Below, piece after piece: positions 45,801 to 57,239 of a stretch of 64,000 nucleotides of DNA. The position numbers were made by a program, and so were the translations under genes. Every line of letters begins with the position of its first letter. The stretch's first letter is position 1. The notes below the pieces were generated by a model. That model searched no databases, was not told where the DNA came from, and saw nothing but the letters and a program-made list of their open reading frames with translations. The stretch comes from Diphasiastrum complanatum (taxonomy: Eukaryota > Streptophyta > Lycopodiopsida > Lycopodiales > Lycopodiaceae): the NCBI GenBank assembly GCA_029204225.1, contig CM055111.1:7977099-8041098 (forward strand), in the 5' to 3' direction.

Positions 45801-46857
45801 GATCTTGTGGGATGTTAATCATGTGTTTGAGAGGGAGTATCTTCAGAGGTTCAGATCTGAAGATGTTTATAAATGCAAAGTCCTTGATGTTTTATTGGAA
45901 GATCAAGATGTTGATCTTGAATTGCTTCATCAACACCAAGAGGCAAGTAGCAATTGGAAGCTAGTCAAAAGCATGAAAGGGGAGCCACATGGGCAAAGCA
46001 TCTTGGATCTGTTTTTACAGGTCCTTGAAGGTTCAAGTAAGGTTCTTGGAGCAGCAAGGAAGTGTCCTTTTACTCTACCTTACTTGTTTAATCTCATGTA
46101 TGAACATTGTCATGTCAATGTGTTGGAATTGTCAAAATTCAATGAAACTAGTTCCACAGTTTTGCATCTTTTGGATCTTGGAGATGGAATAGTTATCATT
46201 GCTGGTTTTTATGATCAAGTACATGCATTCATTCAAATCTCAAAAGATATGGAAGTGGTCAATATGTTTACTTTTGAGCAAAGTTCAAGATCTAGCATCC
46301 TAGTGTTGGCAAATTGGCAAATTGTTGACAATGTAGGATCAAGCGTTATATGCAAATCTTGTGGAGATACTTCAAGTATTTCAAGTTCAGGTTTTGCTCA
46401 TTCAAATGGAACAGAGAACACATCATTTTGGCATTCATTCACTCAAGGGCTTTCGTGGATTGGAGATCTACAAAGGCAAGGTGGTGATGGAGGTTCATTC
46501 ATGGAGATACATGGTGCATTCACTATGGGCATAGTGGAATGTGGACGAGGCATGAAAACACCTGTTGGTTACTTTCACTTACAACTTGTTTGCTGCTGTT
46601 TTACAGAGAACTCAAAGGTGGATACATGGAGGAATCCTTTCATTGTTATTCTATGTTCTTTTACATGTATCTTGTTCACCATTCTATGTAAAATTGATGT
46701 AAGAAATAGTGAAGCATCCTATATGGGCACTATTATCTATATCAATTATGTTGTACTTCATATTGTACATATTAGAACACTTGAAAAGAGATCTATCATC
46801 ATGATGGAGATCATTCTTAGGTTGGAGCAAAGTAGTGTTGTAAAACTAGCAAGTTAA
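42829..46857 (+). CDS. Copia Gag-Pol polyprotein, open, with aberrant RT/RNase H
   Basis: A 1342-residue frame starting at the first ATG after the leader. Seen in order: UBN2-type gag (about 15-200), Lys/Gly-rich basic tract (210-225), CCHC knuckle CFYCGIKGHFANEC at 250-263, protease DSGASSHMT with Asp309, GAG-pre-integrase (VWHKRLGHPNFKSLEVMAKK ... CEHCALSK), integrase DDE triad Asp506, Asp568, Glu604 (35 residues between the last two), linker with SRDVIFHEE, and RT from about 807 with WIFKIKTN, KARLVAKGYAQE and catalytic Asp905 in QMDVTNAFLNG. From about residue 922 the protein departs: LYGLKQ is absent and the YxDD box reads YDGD (972-975). The last 350 residues show no RNase H. Gag, protease and integrase may work; polymerase should not. 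Confidence 0.9.
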   Translation: MASNGGIMLESSERLSSSNYSTWKVRMESLLELNELMDIVAEIEERPLTLQEQQRFDKKAKRALHIIKMNVTNELLKEVGKFQSASEAWNALKKLFESKSTSRVLTLRRQIFSSRQREGESAHAFILRVKSLSDDLACIDENIKDGEIVQVMLNGLLNEHANLVQSFAIQRALPSVVDLQEILLAEEHRLQSKLDGASLQGGGEEAFFTKGKFKGKGKGKGKWSKGGNFDHDDHSSSSSSTKNNKSKFKCFYCGIKGHFANECYKKKREQGERQGNLTIDEEEHNTCESLVMTSSLLANIDDNDPWWIDSGASSHMTRHKEYFTSLLSYEGEGNIIYTANDGQCDIKGIGTIPISLSTNRKANLENVLYIPSITKNLLSVSQMIDKGLDVEFIGDACLISKCGSLIAQGRRHGKLFKLDACVISNHEGCMAREQLTNQEVWHKRLGHPNFKSLEVMAKKELVLGLPKSLVANNSVCEHCALSKSHRLAYSRSTSRSKEAFQLVHSDIHSSSTTSNGGAKMYATFIDDFSRYTWIYLLKSKDEVFAAFVKFKNEMENQFNTKIKCLRSDNGGEYTSNRFKDFCIAHGIKREMSSPRTPQQNGVAERKNRTLCECAKAMRLHANLAKSFWGEALACANYLCNRWTSASLDGKTPHEVLYGRRPSVKHCRIFGCTCFVNITLDDRTKEDPSSKKGVFVGYSEVSKAYKVYIPSTKKVVISRDVIFHEENVSNVVDVDVDVPTNHHDVQDVLDEDGDATPKQTSRKTQRQRAKPSRLTYDEKGKQVVDNSNFAFLTSFDEPTCVGEAIQKKEWIQAMDHEHQALIKSNTWRLVKLPKDKKAIGCKWIFKIKTNQDGSINKYKARLVAKGYAQEYGIDYDETFAPVAKMVTIRILISLATLYDWDMWQMDVTNAFLNGDLEEDIYMEQLKWQFLQGKEDLVEVWFELKWAGFIRFDTQLHLLYFMLDRSVEIYLLVYDGDIVFTNYSERLKSSNDEILWDVNHVFEREYLQRFRSEDVYKCKVLDVLLEDQDVDLELLHQHQEASSNWKLVKSMKGEPHGQSILDLFLQVLEGSSKVLGAARKCPFTLPYLFNLMYEHCHVNVLELSKFNETSSTVLHLLDLGDGIVIIAGFYDQVHAFIQISKDMEVVNMFTFEQSSRSSILVLANWQIVDNVGSSVICKSCGDTSSISSSGFAHSNGTENTSFWHSFTQGLSWIGDLQRQGGDGGSFMEIHGAFTMGIVECGRGMKTPVGYFHLQLVCCCFTENSKVDTWRNPFIVILCSFTCILFTILCKIDVRNSEASYMGTIIYINYVVLHIVHIRTLEKRSIIMMEIILRLEQSSVVKLAS

Positions 46858-46870
46858 GTTGAAGAGGGAG

Positions 46871-47524
46871 TGTGAAAATTGTCAACATTTCCTAGCTAGT
46901 TTGAGGCCTAAATTGGCAATTTTTGTACATAGTTTTGGATCTAACCTTTCACACGTGTGAAAGAGACCTAGATACTTTTATTCTAGTATATATTTCATGT
47001 TGAAGAAGTCTCAAACTTCAGGACCTTCTAAATGACACTAAAATCATGTTATTTGGACATATAGGCCAAAATTGGCTATTTTAGGTTACTGGTGTCCTAA
47101 AATTGGGTCCTAAGTTCTAGAGAGAGGAGAGAGAGTCATCTCTCTCACCTATATTAGGCTGAAATTCGTGGAGAACAGGTTGGAGAAACCTTTTGTATGC
47201 TTCATTGAGATCAATAGATCATTGTCATTGTTTCTTCCTCCATTGAGAGCATTGTTGTGTGTATTGTCTTCAAGCTATTGTGTATGATCTTAGGTGCTTT
47301 CCAAAAGTGGTAGGCTGATGTATTATGGACTGTATAATGCTATTTTGGGCCGCACTTGATGTTTATGGAAGTTTCCATTTGTGATAAATGCTTTTTGATC
47401 AAGTTCTTTGCATTCTAGGTAGCATAGAATGTGTTGCCAATTCCTAGCTTATGTAGTTTGGAGTGCAAGCATTCAAGCCAATGATCTTGGAGTTTAGATC
47501 CACTTAGGATCTGTATTTTTCACA
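46871..47524 (+). repeat. 3' LTR of complete copia element
   Basis: 654 bp, 652 identical to the 5' LTR. Preceded by the purine tract GAAGAGGGAG. The same palindrome is at 46946-46963. Confidence 0.97.
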
Positions 47525-48590
47525 CTAGGGGCTCTTGTCGCCCCTGCTTTATCTTCTCGGTTTCTTTCTGACCATCGCCCACTTTAGGCAGATTGCATTG
47601 CATCGCCCACTTTCTGACCATCGCCCACTTTTCAGCACCTCCTCATTGTTGCGCGGGAGCTTCTCCCCCTCTCTACTTGAGCATTTCTTCCTCCTTTTGA
47701 ACAACTTCTCACTTTCAGCTCATATCACTTGCAGGAGACCTTTTTGGAGCACGTGCACAAACTCACCCTTTCCAGCATGCTCTTTGAGGCACCTTCGACG
47801 TTGTATCAAGCTCGGCTTCTTTCTTGTGTGGGTTCAAGTGTGGGAGCTTGGTTGTCAGCTCGGCCTATTATTCCATCTCGGTTATCTTCGGCCATCTTCA
47901 CCGGTGATCTTGTTCTTCGCTTGGGGCTTTGGCTTGGGGTCTCTCCAGGTGTATTTGTGGTTAGCCATTTGATGCTCTTGCTATCTACCTCCTACATTGT
48001 CCTTTTGGAAGTGATGAGTGCACAACTAAGCATGATGTTGTTAGAGATGTAGTAGCTACTATAGTCATAGAGCAGTCTCATGTTCTTACTTCTGCTGCAT
48101 CTTGCTCTTCACGCACGTGTATTGACATTGTCCTCTCTCGGAATGGGTTTCGTACTTTGGCAGATGTTGTTGGTGCTGATTCCACGCATGGTGACCTGCT
48201 GCCTCGCTTTGCCTTCACACCAGGAGAAGCGACAAAGGTGGTAGTACAAGAGAAAGAAAAAACTACTCCAATAAGCACCCTACCGATGCTTTCATTCCCC
48301 TAGTAATTGAGACGTATGGCACCTTGCATCAACGCTTTGAGGAATTTCTTCGCATGTGTTCGCATCGGACGACAGAGTGTCAAGGTATTCCAAATTCTAT
48401 TTTTGTGGCTTCTTTCAAACAACATTTTCCATTGCCTTGCAATGTGCTTTGGCCTTGTCAATCCTACAATGGGCGATAGTGGCTGGGTTTGCTTCATCTC
48501 ATCTCCCTTCATTCGCCAACTCACCACTTCTTCACTTTTCTAATTTGCTCCAATCGGTTGGCAGAGTGACATTGACATCATCATAGTTTT

Positions 48591-49517
48591 GCACTTTTTT
48601 TTAAATGTCGGGATTCAAACTATTGCAAGCTTTGCTCTTGTTTGAGCTTTCTTAGTTGTAGTGCAAGCTTCGCTCTTGTTTGAGCTTATCTTTTGTCAAA
48701 CTTTCTCTTGGGACGTACATATCTTTATCATCAATGTACCTATTAGTTTTTTTTAACAAATAAATGCACTTGGGCATTTCTTCTTTTATGTGTTAGTAGG
48801 AATGGAATCATATTCTTTCAAAAACTAATATCATGAAATATTTGACGACTGTTTATGGTTATATGGGTAATAGTCTCCAAAAGATCAAAACTTTTTATAA
48901 TATGCAAAATTTTAAAGATTAACTCAAAAGAGGTTTTTCCAACTTTAGATGAGGATGGGGCAAGGGCCCCCACATCTAAGAAGCACGTGGTGATTTGGCC
49001 CCGGGGTGCTAACACCCACAAGCGTTTTTTTTCTTTTTAAACGGCTACCCGGAGCAACACGTCATCGGGCAGTTAGAAACATAATCACGTAATCAATATA
49101 CCATGCCTTGTCCAGTAACCCATATAACTCGAAACTGGCCCCTACTCTCACATGTGCGTGGGTGCCCCCAGTGCGAGTGCTCGAGAAAAAATGGTGCCAA
49201 GCGCGAGTTTCCGCAGGAAATTGGTACCATCAACTGGCACCTGTGCTCACAACACAGTGGCACGCGTAGGACAAATCTTTCTCGAGCACCTTTTCATTCG
49301 GGCGATATCCAAGCAACGACACCACATGGCACGTTTCTATTGAGCCAGAAGCCAGGGCCAAACCCTAAAAAGCACATGCCAACCCATGCTCTAAATCCCC
49401 ATCCACCCTGGGGCCCTCCATCTCTCATGTTTATGGATAATGCAAACTGTCCACGCCAGCATTAAACACTCACATCGTGTCGGCGTCGGCAGAGAGCCAG
49501 CGAGAGATCGCCATAGC

Positions 49518-49549
<32 letters not shown>

Positions 49550-49578
49550 GATCGCCATAGCCAGGGAGGGAGGGAGAG
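48591..49578. other. Intergenic region and 5' UTR of the lipase-like gene
   Basis: No gene seen in 48591-49400. A GC-richer stretch (48940-49430) has repeated GGGCCCC/GGGTGCCCCC-like words. A GA microsatellite (49502-49550) followed by GGGAGGGAGGGAGAG leads directly into the start codon at 49579 and is probably 5' UTR. Confidence 0.45.
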
Positions 49579-52500
49579 ATGGCGGACAATACCGGTAGTA
49601 CCTTCTCCTATCGCCATCCAATGAGATCGTTCAGCAGCGTAAGGGTTTCGGCTCCCAGATTGAAGGGCGGTGGTTTCAGCCCGAAAGTGGATCGAGCATC
49701 TGAAGTTGGAGATGAGCAGCATGCGGTTAGACCATTGCAAGAGCCAGCGGAGTCGCGGGGATACGCCAATGAGGAAGCGCATGAGGTTGGATGTCTGGGA
49801 GGGCCTGTGGTGGATCATTTGGTGGTGATGGTGAATGGCATTGTTGGAAGGTGCAATTCTTTCTTTGACTTGTTTCTTTGGAGTGCTAACTCTGTGTCAA
49901 TTGAACCGTTTTACTGATTTTTATTTCACAGGATATCTGAACAAAGTACTCGCCTGTTTATTCTTATCTTCAATATCTTCAGGAGACTTCTTGGCAATGT
50001 GGATATTATTTCTCATCGATGCAGTGTTTGACTTCCTGGTTTCCTATTGTACTTTCCAGTCACGATTGACAGACGAATAACTTTGGTTTTATGTACTTGC
50101 CATTACGATTGACAGGCGAATGTGTGGTGCCTTTGTCCTACGTTTGTGTACAAGGGAAATTGAAAGGGAATCAGAATTGCGATCAATATAGTATCTTGTG
50201 AATTGGCAACTAATCAATTATTGAACAGATCTTCTGTAATTCACATACTTAGCAGCGATTCCGTTTTTACCGCGAATGATCTTATTTCTGAAGGATCAAC
50301 ATTCTTCAGAAAGCTAAAGTTTCCTGCGAATTTTTTGAATCAGTATAATTCCAATGTGGGAAAGTCCTCTCCATATAATCCAATTGCTCAATAAACCGTC
50401 GTAAGTCAGCTTTGCAACCTTTTAGTGGTCCATGAGGTGAAAATTCTAAGGAGCTCATTCAATAAATTTAACATTGCTTGCAGCACATAGTACCAACGTT
50501 TTGGGTTAACTTGTATGTAAGGGATAGGGTATTTTTGGAGACCTATTGTGAGAAACTTGTCTCCTTGAGCTCCTCTATTCAATTCAGGGTGTTGATGAAA
50601 AGAGATGTTTCTTTGTACCTGAGACCCCTATTTATCACCACAACCTTCTATTCATTTTGGCATTTGGTAGAATGAAATCACCGTTATGAAACTTATGTCC
50701 AACAAGTTCAAAATTCCCCACCTGCAAGAGGTCTCCACAAGCTATGGAGAGAGAAAAAAGATCACAACAATCCAATGACAAGAGAGAGAGAATGATATCA
50801 TGCAGGGCTGAGATGCAAAGGGTAAAATCCAAGTTATCTGGCTCTTGGGAATATGGTTGACTAAGTGTTGTTTGTAATGTGCAATGCTTTAGACATCCTA
50901 TTGTTTGCTGAAAGTTTTTTTGAGCTTCGATTAGCATCTATGCATGTTTGCCCCCGTAGTCCCACAAAATAGAGAGCACTATATTTTACTTTTAACTTCA
51001 TCTGAGCTGGACTCAAATGGGGTGTTATCAGCACGGACAGTGAGAAGACTGCTTGATGTTGTGTGATCAATCCTTTTCCCACTTTAGATTGGACAATATA
51101 TATTTGTTCGTTTCAAATTTCATAATAGACCTGAACATAGTAAATCAAATGCCAATTTTTTCAAATCACTTGATAATGCTTGAAGTTTCATGATGGTCAA
51201 GAGGCAATGCAAGTATCATAATTTTTGCGTGTTATTATGCTATTGTTGCGATACATATGGTCTTTTTCTTGCTTAGAGTTAATCAGTTATCACCAAACAA
51301 CGACTTTGCTGATAGTTTTGTGCCAGCGGGCATACGCTCACGGATGCAGTGCAAGTGATTGGAAGTTTGCAGTGGACCAGTTCCAAGTGAAATTGGGAGG
51401 CAAAGTTATTGTTCATTGTATGCATGCTGTGCTTAACTTTGTTAAGTTTTCTCTAGCTTGACTCTAAGGCTAGTCCAAAATCTTCTTTTGGAAGTTTGGG
51501 TTTATAATTATCTAACAAGAAAGTAATCACATATTGCCTTACTTTTCTACCCTCTGGGGTTATTTGGGGAATACTTCAGATTACTCACATGAAGACTCTC
51601 AATGTAGGTAGTGCTTGCAATTCAGCATCAACGACTTTCAATGGGATCGATGTTATGGGGAAAAGATTGGCAGATGAGGTTTGTTTTTCACATTAAAGTC
51701 ATGTACACACCATCGGTTATTTTGTATGCTTGTATGAGGTGTAATTGTCATCAGCTAGTTGGCTGGCCGGAATGAGTTTCTGTTGTCTATACGTCATAGC
51801 GCATGTAACAAAATGATCGCCTATCCTTTCTTCTTGAAAGCATATTGGAGGATTAATCAAACTCATATAACTGATTTATATAAATCTGAAAGCGGTGAGC
51901 TAAATTACAACGATTGCGATAATATTTTTTTTGATATTGAAAATATTTTAAAATACATTATTCGTTTCTATAAAATTAATGATCATCAAGCAAATAGAAA
52001 GTTGACAGTTGTGATGAAACTTGATGAATCTAAAATCATCAAAGGTCAAAAATTGGAACGGGTGAGTATCACTTTGGAGGGTTGATTTTTTGTAAGTTAT
52101 TGCATGTATTTTGAGATGAGCTGATTGACTTGCTTTATTCAGGTTCAAGAAGTCGTTGAAAGGACTCCTGGCTTGAGAAAAATATCATTTGTAGCACATT
52201 CCTTGGGGGGATTGGTGGCTCGCTATGCTATTGCTTGTTTGTATGTTCCTGCTAAGCAGAATATCAAAAGTACCTCCAAGAAATCTCAATCACTTGAAAC
52301 AAAATCAGTACACACAATGGCTGGGTTGGAACCAATCAATTTCATCACGTTGGCTACGCCGCATCTTGGTTCAAGAGGCCATGAACAGGTAATCCCTTTT
52401 TCTGCTATTTTAAAACGACTATTTGTTCTATCTAACCATTATTCCTATTTAGCATCTCTTGATCTGAATTGTGCCCTACCTTAGGGAATGTGAGTTAAAA

Positions 52501-55315
52501 TTTTGATGCTAGACTCTGAAATCATAACAGTCATGAAGCAAGTATGCATGTGGTAGGTGGGTTCAATTAGTCCTTGCTTACAGATGCAGAACTTATATGG
52601 CTGCTAGAGTCACTGTTACCAACAACAACAAGGTGATGAATGCAATTGTTTAAGAATGAGTTGATTTCACCTTGCATATTTGCTTCATTTAAGGTCATCC
52701 GTAGGTAGAAACAGTGATAAATAAACCTTGTAGGCTTCTTCTGAGAGCTAACTTATGCTCCAGATGCTGGAGTATTCTATCTCTTTTGTAATTAAATCAT
52801 TTACCCTTTTTATCACGTGCTGTATCAGCAGCTGATACTGATTTCACATTTTTGGCAATATATTTCTGTATAGTTTGTGGCTTAATTTTCAAAGATTTGA
52901 AGCTCCATATCTGAAATTTAGCCCTTAACGATTTATGAGTCACTCCAATTGAGTATAGCACCCTAACTAACTTTTCAGCTCTATAGCTTTGCTCATTTTA
53001 TCACTGGCATCTTACTCCACAAGTTCATATGATTCTTGAGGATAACTGTGTATGAAAACTCAGATTCACTGAATAGAAATATAAATTGCAGATATAGAAG
53101 CTGCAACATTGTTTTCTAGTGTATTTCTAGTGTGTTTTCTAGTGTATTTCTAGTGTGTTTTCTAGTGTATTTCTAGTGTTTGCTAGTGTATTTCTAGTGT
53201 ATTTCTACCTTCTTTCTAGTGTATTTCTAGTGTATTTCTAGCTTCTGGTAGTCTCAACTAACAAGTGACTGCACGTTTATGTTTTTCCAGCTTCCCTTTC
53301 TTTTTGGGTTGAGGTGGCTGGAGAAACTTGCCACATCCATAGCACATTGGTTTGTTGGTAGAACGGGGAAGCATTTGTTCCTTGCAGACGGAGATCAAGG
53401 CCAGCTCCCACTGCTCCAACGTATGGTGACAGATTGCGAAGAAGGGATGTTCATGTACAATATCTCTCCCTGCTTTATTAAATTGCTTGGCTATGAGAAA
53501 AGCTAACTGAATTTCTCCTCATTAATCTTGTTATCTGTATTTTTTGCAAAGTGTTGATCAGTAGTTAGCTTTACTGTCTTGTTGAATTCACAGGCTTGTC
53601 AATATGTTCAAATGGCAGGTCAGCTTTGAGGTTGTTCAAGCGACGGGTAGCTTATGCTAATGTGGTGAACGATCGTATCCATGCTGCTGTCAACGTCTGT
53701 CCATCTTCTAACTGAATTTTTCATCCCTGTTTTTTTTTGTAAGTGTTCAGTTAAGCTATTCGGCAGATTTGTATGTATGCGCAGGCCTCTGGGCATTTGT
53801 AGTATGTTTGTGTTGGAGTTTTCCATTTACGAGTTACAAGCTTTTAGTGTTTGAATGACCTTCTGAAGTTATTGGTTGAGAAGAACTGCCTGGATAAGTT
53901 GTAAATGTTGGATCCCTTTGACAACGTACTTCAAGATATGGTTGGCTGGCGAACATCATCACTTCGTAGAGAATCTCAGCTGCCAAAGGCGAGTATTTGC
54001 TGTAAACATTATGCAAAAATTTTCTCCAAACAAGTAATGATTTGGTGAAGACTTCCTTCCTCTGCTTGAGGAAAGGTGTTTGGCCGCTCAAATGAGCACA
54101 TCCAACAGAAAAAAAAAGACATTATGCGAGATCATATATCAACTTTGATATCATAAGGGGGCATTCTCTTCAGTGTGTTTGTTATCCTGGCTGATAGATC
54201 GTTTTTCACTTTGTTGCAGGTCAAGTGTTTCCCAGTGGATGCAAAATACCCTCACATTATGCAGACTGATAAAGTGCACCCTGTTACAGAAGAATCACAT
54301 GCATCTGTGCAGACACCAGTACGGGAGTTAGATGAGTTGCCTGCACAAGATCCATTAGAAGGTACTAACATCTTTTACCTGCATGTCAGTGGAGTCAAGG
54401 GGTTGCAAGGAGGCAAAGAATCTACTTGGTCCTGTAAAGTGAGGTTTTCCAGGAATCTTAGGGCATATGTACCATGTGTAGATCTTGTTCAAGCTGCTTT
54501 TGAGCATACTTTGCATGCATTTCATCTTCTGCACCCAGCCTTGTCGTTAGACTGTTGTAGTGCCTCAAATTTGCAGTTACAAGTCTTTTCAGTTTGGGTA
54601 GTAGTTTCTTAACTTCTTCTATATATTTGATATCTCACTGCTGTCGTGAAGTATAAGTACAAAGTATTGCATGTAGTATGCAAAACACGTCATCCATGCA
54701 ACCTAATTGCGGGGCATTTTACAGAGGAGCTAGTGACAAAGCTTACACAACTACCTTGGGAGCGTGTTGATGTTAGCTTTCATGGAATTAGTCAGCGATT
54801 CATCGCTCATAGTACTATCCAGGTATTTTTTGCAAGAGTTACTACCTTGTTGCAAACATATGCATGACAAAGTCCAAGTTTGTATGGTCGAATTTTTTCT
54901 TTGCAGGTAGTTACATGATAAGTACGCTTGATATTCTTAATGAGGGCCTTCCTATTTTTAAAAGTTTGGCTTAAACCTGTGTTCTTGGAGAGTGATTCTT
55001 TAAATTTTGAGATAATGTGCATTTGTAGAATTATATGTCATGAGTGATTAGGTTTGGCTGTGATTCAAAAAAGGTAATTTTTATATAAAAAAACCCTATA
55101 ACAGATTCCTGTTTGTCATATCACTCCACTATAATTACCAAGAGTCTGTGGATAGAAGATTGCTACAAGATATTTGCTGTCTCTTTGTGCATTTGGAAAA
55201 AAATTTGACCACATTTCATGGAACTTCCTGTCTTGTGCAGGTGAAAAATTTCTCGTTGCATGCGGAGGGTGTGGATGTTATATCACACCTCATTGACAAT
55301 CTAGAGGTTTCATAA
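49579..55315 (+). CDS. DUF676 putative serine esterase/lipase (ROG1-like), ten exons
   Basis: Exons inferred from homology-like continuity and splice sites: 49579-49850, 51350-51417, 51608-51678, 52143-52388, 53291-53454, 53619-53674, 53936-53988, 54220-54361, 54725-54822, 55241-55315. They join in phase to 414 codons plus TAA without a stop. The protein is an alpha/beta hydrolase of the DUF676 type: oxyanion strand HLVVMVNGIVGSASDWKFA, then TTFNGIDVMGKRLADE, nucleophile elbow VAHSLGGLVARYAI with Ser157, TLATPHLGSRGHEQ, GRTGKHLFLADGD, KRRVAYANVVNDHMVGWRTSS, and the C-terminal PWERVDVSFHGISQRF and VDVISHLIDNL. The family acts on acyl lipids; the substrate here is unknown. Introns start GT except intron 7 (GC at 53989). 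No signal peptide; Ser157 is in AHSLG rather than GHSLG. Confidence 0.9.
53114..53245. repeat. Intronic minisatellite (TTTCTAGTGTA)n
   Basis: Tandem 11-12-bp units TTTCTAGTGTA/G arranged as 23-bp dimers, about eleven copies with small interruptions, in intron 4 of the lipase-like gene some 45 bp upstream of the acceptor at 53290. Confidence 0.85.
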
Positions 55316-57239
55316 TAATTTCCAATTCAACAAGTTTGTGTAACTGACCAACATTCACCATATCAAATTTATTGCAATTATTTCAATTGGCTAGTTTAGT
55401 AATTGCCATCAAAGAGTAAATTTTTATCAGGTGCCTAGGTATTGCATGACATGTTAATCTCTACCCTAATTTTCCAATTTGGCATTTTGAGGGTCGAAAC
55501 TCTGTTTGAAACTTCCGTTTCAAAAAGGCAAAATGGATTTTAATCAACTGTTGTAGAAGTGATTTCTGGGCCTCGAGACCTAGTTTGCCATGATTAATAT
55601 CTTTGGAAAGTTCTTATGTGGCGATTGTAGACGGGGAGAAAGGCAAGGGGAGCGAAGAGAAGGGTAGAGAGAAGATAGTGTAGAGAAGAGAGGAAGAGGA
55701 GTGAATTTTGAATCTAGATAATAGAGAGACGTTAGAAGTTAGAACTTAGGAGAGAGCAAATAAGAGAGGAAGGTTAGAACTTATGAAAGAGGAGATAAGT
55801 GAGGGGGAGACTGAACAGAGGTTAGAACTACCTTTTTGTCTCAACTCTAGTGGTAACGGGTTTTTGTAATGAGATTCATTGTGACATCAATTGTTGACAT
55901 GTTAATTGCAAATTTGCTTTGTTTATAAATGATCACATAGCATTAATTTGATAACTTGATAAGGGTTCTACTTCTAACTTTCAGATAGGAGGCAGTTGAT
56001 TAGAGTCTACATTGCACACAAGACAAACTCCAAAGGTCCATTCCATTGCCCTCTCAAACATCACAAGAAACACTGGCTTTTTCCATAACTGAAGGTGAGG
56101 AAATACCACACATTCCCTTCCAATAAAAGGGAAGAAACTTCATTTTGAAAAGGCAGGCACACCTATTTGAATTACATTTTCTCCTTTTGAAGAGGTGGTT
56201 TTGAAACACAATTAAAAAAGGTAACCTAAATATTGATCTCTACCTTCCTTTTATTCTAAAAAGTTTTTGCATTGTAACAAAACCCGTTGAGAAGCAGGTT
56301 TTGTGTCAAGCAGAATCAGCAAACGTTGGTGCTAACTGAGAAGTAGAATTGTGGTTACTGTCACCAAGTTCTTCCAACCGTCGAAATTTGGAAAACTGTG
56401 TACTATTGAAGAACAATGCATGAAGGACTTGAATTATAAAATTTATCGAAATCCATCATAAGCTCATATAAAAAAGGGCCCAATATGTTATTTTTTAATT
56501 GGCCACGGCCTGTCATGACCTTTTCATAGTGGATCCACCCTACTCCAGTGCCCACTGTCAACAATTTATAGCTTCAAATGTACTCTCCTGCAGAGAAAAA
56601 TCCATGCATTTCTCTTTGTAAATCCTAGCTCACAAATTCTTAGCTTTTTTGGGCCTCTATGGACTTTTATGTGAGATTCTCCTTGCAAATGCTCACATCT
56701 CCAAGGTCTATCTTTTCAATGGAACTGACAACATGCACTTTGGTGTGATATTGCTTACAAGCAATCTACTATCATAAAAAAAAAAAATCACCTTTTTTCA
56801 CAAATCTTGAATTTTTTTTTGAAATTTTCTTAATATTTTGTTAGATTCTTTGGTAAGTAACCTTGGCCTTAAACAATGATCTGACGCCTAACTGATGCTT
56901 ACATCAAAACCTTTGAGAGAAACCATTTTGAAGCTCTCCTCAAAGATTAGAACTAGTCAATCTCTCGAGAACTCTATCATAGTCTAACTCTCCTATGCAC
57001 AATCCTACTAGGCTTTGGTACCAAGTTAAATTTCTAGCAAAACAGAATAACAAAATAGCATAAGTAGAAGCAACACAATGAAGCTCTTTGGAAACTCTCC
57101 TACTACTTGATTGTATTTTTGAAAATAAAGATTGTACATACATATACCATTTTTTATGGCAACTTATGCATGCACCAGGTTGTTTCTTACAAGATGTGTG
57201 TCTCATCGACTACCTTATCACAAATATAGCAACCTTAGT
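55316..57239. other. 3' UTR and intergenic region, no gene seen
   Basis: The 3' UTR of the lipase-like gene begins here. A purine-rich segment at 55632-55820 (GAGAAGGGTAGAGAGAAGAT type words) has no open frame. On the minus strand near 57022-57011, TGGTACCAAAGC resembles a copia primer site at 10 of 12 positions, without a recognisable element around it. Confidence 0.4.

Larger units (their letters stand above)
41001..47524 (+). mobile_element. Complete young Ty1/copia retrotransposon
   Basis: Full element of 6524 bp: 5' LTR 41001-41654, primer site 41655-41666, leader to 42828, single open frame 42829-46857, polypurine tract 46861-46870, 3' LTR 46871-47524. The 5-bp target-site duplication CTAGG is at 40996-41000 and 47525-47529. 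The LTRs are the same length and differ at only two transitions (41459 G versus 47329 A; 41470 T versus 47340 C). It carries no stop in the coding frame, but its distal RT and RNase H are unrecognisable, so it is probably non-autonomous. It interrupts an older coding relic. Confidence 0.97.
40641..48590 (+). pseudogene. Retroposon-like coding relic split by copia insertion
   Basis: Two flanks, 40641-41000 and 47525-48590, that form one decayed plus-strand coding region once the copia element (41001-47524) and one CTAGG are removed. Readable pieces: GAWLSARPIIPSRLSSAIFTGDLVLRLG (47850-47935), RTCIDIVLSRNGFRTLADVVGADS (about 48110-48185) and VIETYGTLHQRFEEFL, followed by FKQ.F..AL.C.LAL (48300-48460). 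These resemble the region downstream of reverse transcriptase in a class of plant and algal retroposons; I recall the pattern, not a named family, so the assignment is tentative. Several stops and frame changes. Confidence 0.45.

Noticed and set aside
57011-57022. TGGTACCAAAGC on the minus strand as a copia primer site
   Set aside because: Only 10 of 12 matches and no LTR end or gag around it.
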